DNA from: JBBQNY01 sp038255255
Lineage (GTDB): Bacteria; Pseudomonadota; Gammaproteobacteria; Xanthomonadales; Ahniellaceae
Reading direction: 5' to 3'
Length of the DNA: 64,000 nt
Assembly (NCBI GenBank): GCA_038255255.1
Contig: JBBSLL010000009.1
Location: 1-64,000, forward strand
In this document: piece after piece, positions 25,667 to 33,254 of the stretch
How positions within the stretch are numbered: position 1 is the stretch's first letter
Layout of the letters: each line of letters begins with the position of its first letter
Position numbers and translations under genes: made by a program
The notes under the pieces: generated by a model
Database searches by the model: none
Seen by the model: the letters and a program-made list of their open reading frames with translations, nothing else
What the model was told of the DNA's origin: nothing

Positions 25667-27649
25667 TCAGGGCTTCTTGCCGAGGCCGAGGCCGCGTGCG
25701 AGCAGGCCGAGGCCGCGCTTGAGCGTGCCGATGAGGCCGGTGCCCGAACTCTCCGGGGAACGCGCGGGCTTCGCGCGCGCCGAGGGTGAGCGCCCCCCCG
25801 GGGCGCGTGCGGATCCGGAAGCCGCGCCACCACGTCCGCCGTTGCCTGCGCGCGCGCCACCGGGCGTGCGTTCCGAACCCGATGAACGCCCTCCGCGCTG
25901 CGCACGATCCGGGTTGGCCGAACGCGCGCCGCCTGGCGAACGCGTGTCCGACGTCGCACTGCGCGAACGTGCCGCCGACGCTCCCTCTGCCGACGCCTCG
26001 CCCGTCGCACCGGAACCGCGGTTGCGCCCGCGCCCGCCACGACGGCTGCGCTTGCGCGCCGGCGATGCGGCGTCACCGCCGACCGCATCGGGCGCCGCCG
26101 AATTTTGCATGGCCGGGGTCGAAGCAGCACTCGGGTCGCCAGCATCGCTCGCCGATGTGTTTACAGAATCCGCCGCTGGCGCGCGACGGGGTGCCTGCGT
26201 GCGCTCGCCGCCGCCGGCATCCGCACGCGCTGGACCGCGCGCCGAACCACCGGAAGAGGCACCCGCGCTGCGCGAACGCGACGCAGGTCCGGAACCCGAA
26301 CCGGTCCGTGAACCCGAGCCAGAACGCGAGGCGCCTGCCGCGCCGCGCGCCGCCTGCTTTTCGCGGATATGCCGCGGCAGCACGTCATCCGGATCGTCCG
26401 ACGCCGACATCTTCTCTGACGAATCGAGCGGAGTGCGCTCGACGTGCACCAGCATGGACGGGTCGACGGTGCCGACCGGCAGTTTCTGTCCCACGAACTC
26501 CTCGATCGCCGGCAGCGAGAACGCATAACGCTCGCAGGCGAAACTGATCGCGTCGCCCTCGGCGCCGAGGCGCGCAGTGCGGCCGATGCGATGCACGTAA
26601 TCCTCCGCATCCTGCGGCAGGTCGAAGTTGAAGACGTGCGATACCGAATCGATGTGCAGGCCGCGCGCGGCCACGTCGGTCGCCACGAGTACCTGCACCT
26701 CGCCCTTCTGGAACTTGGCGAGCAGGCGTTCGCGCTTCTTCTGCGGCACGTCGCCCGACAGCAGCGCCACCCGGAAATGCTTGCGCTCGAGCGCGTTGGC
26801 GATCTTCTCCGCCCAGATCTTGGTGTTGACGAAGACCATCGTCCGCGCGACGTCCATGTGGTTGAGCAGCCCGATCAACAGCGCGATCTTCTCGTCGTTG
26901 GCCGGGAAGTACACGATCTGGCGCACGCGGTCTGCAGTCACGAACTCGGTTTCGACCGTGACTTTCTCAGGCTCGTTCATGTGCTCGTAGGCAAGCTCGA
27001 GCACGCGGTGCGAGAGCGTCGCCGAGAACAGCAGCGTCTGGCGCTCGGTGCGGATCGGCATGCGTCGCAGCAGGAAGCGGATGTCCTTGATGAAGCCGAG
27101 ATCGAACATGCGGTCCGCTTCGTCGAGCACGCACACCTCGCAGGCATGCAGCGACACGACCTTGTGCTGCTTGACGTAGTCGATGAGCCGCCCGGGTGTC
27201 GCGATGATCACGTCGACGCCCTGCTGCAGCAGCTCGCGCTGCTTCTCGTAGTCGACGCCGCCGTACACCAGCGCGAAGCGGATGCCGGTGTTGGCGCCGA
27301 ACTTGAGCGCGTCCTTGTGGATCTGGATCGCCAGCTCGCGCGTCGGCGCGAGGATCAGCGCGCGTGGATCCTCGGGCTTGCGTTCGGCCAGAGCCGGCTG
27401 CGTCAGCAGGCGGTTCATGAGTGCGACGAGGAACGCGAGCGTCTTGCCGGTGCCGGTCTGCGCCTGGCCGGCAACGTCGCGGCCGGCCAGCGCCAGGGGC
27501 AGGGTGAGCTCCTGGATCGGCGTCGCGAACTCGAAGCCCGCCTCGGCGAGGCCGGTCGCGAGCAGCGGATGCAGGTCGAGCGTGTCGAACCTGAGTTCAG
27601 TGAGGGGCTTGGATTCGGTGGGATTGACGGGAATGGCGGCGAGAGTCAT
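25667..27649 (-). CDS. rhlB: DEAD-box ATP-dependent RNA helicase RhlB
   Basis: A 660-residue protein from ATG 27649. The core (about 20-400) has the Q motif (FATPIQELTLPLAL), AQTGTGKT, PTRELA, DEAD variant DEADRMFDLGF, SAT, and HRIGRTAR. This unwinds RNA in the degradosome. The gene divergent from trxA-rho matches the E. coli rhlB / trxA / rho neighbourhood. The tail (about 425-660) is long, low-complexity and rich in Arg, Gly, Ser and Ala; it is probably disordered and RNA- or protein-binding. E. coli RhlB has a much shorter tail. Confidence 0.93.
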   Translation of the reverse strand: MTLAAIPVNPTESKPLTELRFDTLDLHPLLATGLAEAGFEFATPIQELTLPLALAGRDVAGQAQTGTGKTLAFLVALMNRLLTQPALAERKPEDPRALILAPTRELAIQIHKDALKFGANTGIRFALVYGGVDYEKQRELLQQGVDVIIATPGRLIDYVKQHKVVSLHACEVCVLDEADRMFDLGFIKDIRFLLRRMPIRTERQTLLFSATLSHRVLELAYEHMNEPEKVTVETEFVTADRVRQIVYFPANDEKIALLIGLLNHMDVARTMVFVNTKIWAEKIANALERKHFRVALLSGDVPQKKRERLLAKFQKGEVQVLVATDVAARGLHIDSVSHVFNFDLPQDAEDYVHRIGRTARLGAEGDAISFACERYAFSLPAIEEFVGQKLPVGTVDPSMLVHVERTPLDSSEKMSASDDPDDVLPRHIREKQAARGAAGASRSGSGSRTGSGSGPASRSRSAGASSGGSARGPARADAGGGERTQAPRRAPAADSVNTSASDAGDPSAASTPAMQNSAAPDAVGGDAASPARKRSRRGGRGRNRGSGATGEASAEGASAARSRSATSDTRSPGGARSANPDRAQRGGRSSGSERTPGGARAGNGGRGGAASGSARAPGGRSPSARAKPARSPESSGTGLIGTLKRGLGLLARGLGLGKKP

Positions 27650-27878
27650 GCGGGTCCGGATATGTGCGCGCCGGCCCAGCGCAAATGCTTACAGGGCGGG
27701 CTTTGGGTGAACGCGCGTGAACGCGCGGCTTGAATCGGTCCGGGGGGGTCACCACAATCGACGGATCGCCGAGAGTTCATTCTGAACCTGCGGACGATGT
27801 TCGCGAACAGTCGCGCTGGCCCGGAGCCAAGGCGTGCGATTGTAGCGCAGCCCGCCCGCCCACTACCCAGGAGCACCC

Positions 27879-28205
27879 ATGAGCGACCTTATCTGCCACG
27901 TCGGCGACAACGATTTCGATGCCGAGGTCCTCAATTCAGCCGAACCGGTGCTGGTGGATTTCTGGGCGGAGTGGTGCGGACCCTGCAAGATGATCGCGCC
28001 GATGCTGGACGAGGTCGCGGCTCAGTACGCCGGCCGCCTCAAGGTCGCAAAGGTCAACATCGACCAGCACCAGAAGACCCCGCGCAACTACAACGTGCGC
28101 GGCATCCCGACGCTCATGATCTTCAAGAACGGCAAGGTCGAGGCGACCCAGATCGGGGCCATGAACCGCACGCAGCTCACGCAGCTCATCGACCGCACGA
28201 TCTAG
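27879..28205 (+). CDS. trxA: Thioredoxin 1
   Basis: A 108-residue protein from ATG 27879, with AGGAG upstream. The active site WCGPCK is at about residues 32-37, followed by conserved cis-Pro in RGIPTLMIFKNG. It reduces protein disulfides in the cytoplasm using NADPH through thioredoxin reductase. It is divergent from rhlB (229 bases apart) and precedes rho, as in many gammaproteobacteria. Confidence 0.97.
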   Translation: MSDLICHVGDNDFDAEVLNSAEPVLVDFWAEWCGPCKMIAPMLDEVAAQYAGRLKVAKVNIDQHQKTPRNYNVRGIPTLMIFKNGKVEATQIGAMNRTQLTQLIDRTI

Positions 28206-28235
28206 ACGCGCCGCCCCGCCTGGCGCCTACAGGGT

Positions 28236-28304
28236 GTAGGTCGCGTCTTGGACGCGACATCGAAGCTCCACGGAACGAAGCGTCGGGTCCGAGACCCGAC
28301 CTAC
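28236..28304. repeat. Paired GTAG palindromes between trxA and rho
   Basis: GTAGGTCGCGTCTTGGACGCGAC (28236-28258) and the inverted GTCGGGTCCGAGACCCGACCTAC (28282-28304) face each other, making a SMAG-like dimer. Each unit is itself a hairpin. In transcripts from trxA it would fold strongly and could protect or end the mRNA. Confidence 0.8.
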
Positions 28305-28450
28305 AATTAAATGCGCTCCAGGATGAATCGAGATTGCCGTCGGCTTGCCGCGCCTGCGGTAGCGGTGTAAGGTTGAGCTGTCCCCCGGAGCGCGAAACGC
28401 GCCCGCTCGCGGACCTCACGAAACAAACCCTCCCGATTCCCATGCGCTAG

Positions 28451-30130
28451 ATGCGCGAGGCATACGTGCTCGAAAACGACGAACCGTCCGGTCAAGACAC
28501 CGGCGATGCTCCGAACCCGCGGCGCGCCCGCGGCGACCAATCCAGTTCCCAGTCCGACGACAACGGTTCCGCACCGGTCGGCCACTCGTCCGGAGACGGC
28601 GGCGACAGCTCCGGTGGCGACGGCGGCGGTGGCGACGGCGGCGGTGGTGATGGCGGTGGCGAGGGCGGCGAAGGCCGCGGCCGTCGCGACCGGCGCAGCC
28701 GATTCCGCGATCGCAAGCGCGGTGGTGGCGGTGGTGGTGGTGGCGGACCGAACGCCGAACGCGTCGAGCGTCCCGAGCGCGGCAACCGCGCCGAGCCCGA
28801 TTTCGACGATCCGGATGCCCCCCGCATCGACACACGGCGCGAGCTTCCCCCGCTGCCGCCCAATGCCCCGACCAGCCTGACCGCGCTCAAGCGCATGAGC
28901 GCGACGCAGCTCGTGGCGCTGGCCGACGAGATCGGCATGGGTGAAGTGGTGGCGCGTGCGCGCAAGCAGGACGTCATCTTCAATCTGCTCAAGGTGCTCT
29001 GCCGCACGCAGGAAGGCATCGACGGCGAGGGCGTGCTCGAGATCCTGCAGGACGGCTTCGGCTTCTTGCGCGCGGCCGAGGAGTCCTACCTCGCCGGCCC
29101 CGACGACATCTACGTGTCGCCGTCGCAGATCCGCCGTTTCAATCTCCGCACCGGCGACTACATCACCGGCAAGATCCGCCAGCCCAAGGACGGCGAGCGG
29201 TACTTCGCGTTGCTCAAGGTCGACGAGATCAACGGCGAACCGCCGGAAGCCTCCAAGAACAAGGTGCTGTTCGAGAACCTGACCGCGCTGTTCCCGCGCG
29301 AGGTGTTCCACCTCGAGCGCGGCAACGGTTCGAGCGAGGACATCACCGGCCGCATCCTCGATCTCATTTCGCCGATCGGCAAGGGCCAGCGCGGCCTGAT
29401 CGTGTCGCCGCCGAAAGCCGGCAAGACCATGATGCTGCAGAACATCGCCCAGGCCATCATGCACAACCATCCGGATGCGCACCTCATCATCCTGCTGATC
29501 GATGAGCGCCCGGAAGAAGTCACCGAGATGCAGCGCAGCGTGCGCGGGGAAGTGATTTCCTCGACCTTCGACGAGCCGGCGGTGCGCCACGTGCAGGTCG
29601 CGGAAATGGTGATCGAGCGGGCCAAGCGCCTGGTCGAGCACAAGCGCGACGTCATCATCCTGCTCGACTCGATCACCCGTCTCGCACGTGCCTACAACAC
29701 CGTGGTGCCGTCGTCCGGCAAGGTGCTGACCGGCGGCGTCGACGCCAACGCATTGCAGCGTCCGAAGCGGTTCTTCGGCGCCGCGCGCAAGGCCGAGGAA
29801 GGCGGTTCGCTGACCATCATCGCCACCGCGCTGGTCGAGACCGGCTCGAAGATGGACGAGGTGATCTACGAAGAGTTCAAGGGCACTGGCAACATGGAAG
29901 TGCACATGGACCGCCGCATCGCCGAGAAGCGCGTGTATCCCGCGATCAACATCAATCGCTCCGGCACGCGCCGCGAGGAGCTGCTGATCGAGGCCGATCG
30001 CCTGCAGCGCATCTGGATCCTGCGCAAGCTCCTGCACCCGATGGACGAGCTCTCCGCGATGGAATTCATGCTCGACAAGATGAAGACCACCAAGTCCAAC
30101 GACGAGTTCTTCTCCGCAATGAAGCGCTGA
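28451..30130 (+). CDS. rho: Transcription termination factor Rho
   Basis: A 559-residue protein from ATG 28451, against about 420 in E. coli. The Rho N-domain starts near LTALKRMSATQLVALADEIG (about 138), followed by the RNA-binding cold-shock-like fold (DGFGFLRAAEESYLAGPDDI). The ATPase core follows with Walker A SPPKAGKT, Walker B VIILLDSITRLARAYN, the Q/R loops and the tail MKTTKSNDEFFSAMKR. The extra 130 N-terminal residues are acidic, then Gly/Asp repeats (GGDGGGGDGGGGDGGG), then Arg-rich and poly-Gly. Similar N-terminal extensions occur in other high-GC bacteria and can affect RNA binding. Confidence 0.97.
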   Translation: MREAYVLENDEPSGQDTGDAPNPRRARGDQSSSQSDDNGSAPVGHSSGDGGDSSGGDGGGGDGGGGDGGGEGGEGRGRRDRRSRFRDRKRGGGGGGGGGPNAERVERPERGNRAEPDFDDPDAPRIDTRRELPPLPPNAPTSLTALKRMSATQLVALADEIGMGEVVARARKQDVIFNLLKVLCRTQEGIDGEGVLEILQDGFGFLRAAEESYLAGPDDIYVSPSQIRRFNLRTGDYITGKIRQPKDGERYFALLKVDEINGEPPEASKNKVLFENLTALFPREVFHLERGNGSSEDITGRILDLISPIGKGQRGLIVSPPKAGKTMMLQNIAQAIMHNHPDAHLIILLIDERPEEVTEMQRSVRGEVISSTFDEPAVRHVQVAEMVIERAKRLVEHKRDVIILLDSITRLARAYNTVVPSSGKVLTGGVDANALQRPKRFFGAARKAEEGGSLTIIATALVETGSKMDEVIYEEFKGTGNMEVHMDRRIAEKRVYPAININRSGTRREELLIEADRLQRIWILRKLLHPMDELSAMEFMLDKMKTTKSNDEFFSAMKR

Positions 30131-30139
30131 GGTCGCCGA

Positions 30140-30210
30140 GCCGAGCACAGCTCGGCTCTACGGTCGCCCCGATCGCAGGTCTTTTGTAGAGCGGAGCTGT
30201 GCTCCGCTGC
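30140..30210. repeat. Paired GTAG palindromes after rho
   Basis: GCCGAGCACAGCTCGGCTCTAC (30140-30161) and GTAGAGCGGAGCTGTGCTCCGCTGC (30186-30210) are in opposite orientation, the SMAG dimer pattern. The pair lies 10 bases after the rho stop, so it may also serve as the 3' end of that mRNA. Confidence 0.82.
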
Positions 30211-30250
30211 TTTGGCTTACGATGCACGCCTCGGGTAATGGGGCGAACGC

Positions 30251-31486
30251 ATGGATTTCGAGCCGTCGCAACGCGCGCAGGATTACCTCTCGCGCGTCAA
30301 CGCGTTCATCGATGCGGAAGTGCTGCCGGTCGAACAGGCCGTGCTGGCCGAATACGCCGCACTCGATCACCAGGGCTGGAGAAGCTGGCGCGAGAGCGCG
30401 CATATCGCTCGGCTGCGTGACGCGGCGCGCGCGCAGGGTCTGTGGAATCTGTTCCTGCCCGACGCCGAACATGGCGCCGGGCTCACCACGCTCGACTACG
30501 CCCCGCTCGCCGAGGCGATGGGCCGCGTGCCGTTCGCGTCGGAACTCTTCAACTGCAACGCGCCCGACACCGGCAACATGGAGGTGCTGCATCACTTCGG
30601 GTCCCCGGAACAGAAAGCGCGCTGGCTGACGCCGCTGCTCGACGCGTCGATCCGCTCCTCGTTCTGCATGACTGAACCCGGCGTCGCCTCGAGCGATGCG
30701 ACCAATATCGAGGCCGACCTCGCCTTCGAGGGCGACGACGTCGTGGTCAACGGACGCAAGTGGTGGATCACCGGCGCCGGGCATCCGCGCTGCGCGGTGA
30801 CGCTGTTGCTCGGTCGATCCGATGCCGGCGCCGAACGGCACCGGCAACACTCGATCGTGCTGATCCCGATGGACACGCCAGGCGTGCGCATCGAACGCAT
30901 GCTGTCGGTGTTCGGCGACGTCGATGCGCCGTATGGGCATGGGGAGGTCGTATTCGACAACGTACGCGTCCCGGCGTCCAACGTGGTGCTGGGGCGCGGT
31001 CGAGGTTTCGAGATCGCGCAGGGCCGCCTGGGGCCGGGCCGCATCCACCACTGCATGCGCTGCGTCGGCGCGGCCGAGCGTGCGCTGGATCTCATGATCG
31101 AACGCGGACTTGCACGCAGCGCGTTCGGAAAACCTCTGCTCGATCTCGGTGGCAACCGCGAGCGCATTGCCGACCTGCGCGTGGCGATTGACCAGGCGCG
31201 CCTGCTGACGCTGCACGCCGCCTGGCAGATCGACCGCGTCGGCGCGCGCGGCGCGCAGCGCGCGATTGCCGCGATCAAGCTCGTGGCGCCGAGTGTCCTG
31301 CAGCGCGTAGTCGATGAAGCGATCCAGCTGTTTGGCGCTGCGGGCCTCTCGCATGACCTGCCGCTCGCGGCATTTGCCGCGCAGGCTCGTGCACTGCGCA
31401 TTGCCGATGGCCCCGACGCGGTGCATCGACAGACGCTCGCCAAACTCGAGATCGCCGAACACTGGGCCCGTCGCGCTTCGCCATGA
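30251..31486 (+). CDS. Acyl-CoA dehydrogenase (ACAD11-like)
   Basis: A 411-residue flavoprotein from ATG 30251. Motifs include SSFCMTEPGVASSDATNIEA (FAD and substrate side), GRKWWITGAGHPRC, RIERMLSVFGDVDAPYGHGE and the C-terminal IADGPDAVHRQTLAKLE, of the ACAD10/11 branch. It oxidises acyl-CoA esters to enoyl-CoA, passing electrons to ETF. Its stop codon overlaps the start of the APH-like kinase gene. In human ACAD10/11 the same two activities are fused and handle 4-hydroxyacyl-CoA, which suggests this operon does too. Confidence 0.88.
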   Translation: MDFEPSQRAQDYLSRVNAFIDAEVLPVEQAVLAEYAALDHQGWRSWRESAHIARLRDAARAQGLWNLFLPDAEHGAGLTTLDYAPLAEAMGRVPFASELFNCNAPDTGNMEVLHHFGSPEQKARWLTPLLDASIRSSFCMTEPGVASSDATNIEADLAFEGDDVVVNGRKWWITGAGHPRCAVTLLLGRSDAGAERHRQHSIVLIPMDTPGVRIERMLSVFGDVDAPYGHGEVVFDNVRVPASNVVLGRGRGFEIAQGRLGPGRIHHCMRCVGAAERALDLMIERGLARSAFGKPLLDLGGNRERIADLRVAIDQARLLTLHAAWQIDRVGARGAQRAIAAIKLVAPSVLQRVVDEAIQLFGAAGLSHDLPLAAFAAQARALRIADGPDAVHRQTLAKLEIAEHWARRASP

Positions 31487-32520
31487 ACGTGCGCGCGAGC
31501 GAAGCATTCGATGCCAACGTAGTCGATGCCTGGCTCAAGACGCAGATGCCACACCTCGAAGGCACGCCTGCGATCACGCAGTATTCCGGCGGCGCGTCCA
31601 ACTGGACCTACCGCCTGCGCTACGCCAACGACGACGTGGTGCTGCGCCGTGCGCCGGCCGGCACCAAGGCCGCTGGGGCGCACGACATGGCGCGGGAGTT
31701 CCGCTTCCAGCAGGCGCTCAAGCCCTCGTTCCATCGCGTGCCGCAAATGCTCGCATTGTGCGAAGACGCCGGCCTCATCGGCAGCCGGTTCTACGTCATG
31801 GAGCGCATCGACGGTCACATCCCGCGCAAGGAGATGCCGCGCGACGTGAACCTCGATCGCAACGGCGCGCGCACGCTGTGCACAAACGCACTCGACGCCC
31901 TGGTCGAGCTGCACGCAGTCGACGCGAGCACACCCGCGCTCGCCGCGTTCGACAAGGGCGCGGGCTACGCGAAGCGGCAAGTCGACGGCTGGAGCGAACG
32001 CTACCGGCGCGCACGCACCTGGAACGTGCCGCGCTTCGAGCGCGTCATGCGCTGGCTGGCGGACGAGTTGCCCGCGGAGTCCGCGAACTGCGTCATCCAC
32101 AACGACTACCGTTTCGACAACCTGGTGCTCGACCGCGGTGATCCGACGCGCATCGTCGGCGTGCTCGACTGGGAAATGGCGACTCTGGGCGATCCACTGA
32201 TGGATGTCGGCAACTCGCTGGCCTACTGGGTAGAAGCCGGCGACGACTGGTTCATCCGCTCGATGCGCCGGCAGCCCACGCATCTGCCGGGCATGCTGAC
32301 CCGACGCGAAGTGATCGACCACTACGCCGAGGCCAGTGGCCGGCGCAGCGCACACTGGGCGTTCTACGAGGTCTATGGCCTGTTCCGTCTGGCCGCGATC
32401 GTGCAGCAGATCTACTACCGTTATCACCATCGGCAGACGCGGAACCCCGCGTTCCGCCACTTCTGGCTGATGGTGCATTACCTCGAGCGCCGCTGCCTCG
32501 CGCGCATGCGAAAGGAATAA
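31483..32520 (+). CDS. APH-family phosphotransferase (ACAD10/11-type kinase)
   Basis: A 345-residue protein; its ATG overlaps the dehydrogenase TGA. Kinase-like motifs: TQYSGGASNWTYRL (glycine-rich loop), VLRRAPAG with the ATP Lys/Arg region, CVIHNDYRFDNLVL (catalytic HxDxxxxN), and VLDWEMATLGDPLMD (metal-binding Asp). In relatives linked to acyl-CoA dehydrogenases, the enzyme phosphorylates 4-hydroxyacyl-CoA, preparing it for elimination. It is followed 3 bases later by a histidine-phosphatase-like gene; antibiotic resistance is unlikely. Confidence 0.88.
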   Translation: MNVRASEAFDANVVDAWLKTQMPHLEGTPAITQYSGGASNWTYRLRYANDDVVLRRAPAGTKAAGAHDMAREFRFQQALKPSFHRVPQMLALCEDAGLIGSRFYVMERIDGHIPRKEMPRDVNLDRNGARTLCTNALDALVELHAVDASTPALAAFDKGAGYAKRQVDGWSERYRRARTWNVPRFERVMRWLADELPAESANCVIHNDYRFDNLVLDRGDPTRIVGVLDWEMATLGDPLMDVGNSLAYWVEAGDDWFIRSMRRQPTHLPGMLTRREVIDHYAEASGRRSAHWAFYEVYGLFRLAAIVQQIYYRYHHRQTRNPAFRHFWLMVHYLERRCLARMRKE

Positions 32521-32523
32521 GGA

Positions 32524-33219
32524 ATGGTGCAGCTCTGGCTAGTGCGGCACGCGCAGGCATCCATCGACGCGGAGGACTACGACTGCCTGTCGGTGCATGG
32601 CCGCGAACAGGCGCGACTCCTCGGCCTCAACCTGCGCGCCCGCGGCTTCGCGCCGGCGCTCGCGTGCTCCGGCTCGCTCACGAGGCAACGCGACACGCTG
32701 TCGCTCGCGCTGCGCGAAATGGCCGAGCCTCCCGTGAGCATCGTCGACGCCGACTGGGACGAAATCGACGCAGTGGCGCTGATGCGCGCGCACGCGCCGG
32801 AGCACGAGACGATCGCCGCGCTGCGGCGCGCGCTCGCCGCGGACGCGTCGCCCGAGCGCGCTTTCCTGCGCATGTTCTCGCAGGCGTTGTCGCGCTGGCA
32901 GGACGGCGCTTTCGAGCACGAGTACCACGAGACCTGGGCCGCATTCCGCGCGCGCGTCGCGCGGGCCCTCGCTGCGAAAGTAGCGCGCATGCACTCGACC
33001 GGCGGCGACGCGATCGTATTGACGTCCGCCGGGGTCATCGCGACCGCGTGTGCGATCACCATGGACCTGCCGGATTCGGGCGTATTCCCGCTCACGCTCG
33101 GCCTCGCCAACGCCGGCATCACGCGCCTCGCGCTCGAGGGCGAGACGCTGCGCATCACCACCCTCAACGACTTCGGCTGGCTCGAGTCGCACGACCCCGC
33201 CGCCGTCACCTACCGCTGA
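32524..33219 (+). CDS. Histidine-phosphatase-family protein with an altered second histidine
   Basis: A 231-residue protein, third gene of the operon, from ATG 32524. LWLVRHAQAS holds the first catalytic His and Arg. The later motif usually reads SHGG with a second His; here it is VLTSAGVIATA. Proteins beside APH/ACAD genes often show such a TSxG variant, as I recall. Phosphatase activity may thus be weak or changed. It shares the operon with the acyl-CoA dehydrogenase and kinase and probably works on the same phosphorylated intermediate. Confidence 0.8.
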   Translation: MVQLWLVRHAQASIDAEDYDCLSVHGREQARLLGLNLRARGFAPALACSGSLTRQRDTLSLALREMAEPPVSIVDADWDEIDAVALMRAHAPEHETIAALRRALAADASPERAFLRMFSQALSRWQDGAFEHEYHETWAAFRARVARALAAKVARMHSTGGDAIVLTSAGVIATACAITMDLPDSGVFPLTLGLANAGITRLALEGETLRITTLNDFGWLESHDPAAVTYR

Positions 33220-33254
33220 CGGGGTCGCACACCGACACAGCACTCCCGGCCCAA

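Noticed and set aside
31483..32520. Aminoglycoside-resistance kinase
   Set aside because: The gene is coupled to an acyl-CoA dehydrogenase and matches the ACAD10/11-linked kinase branch.
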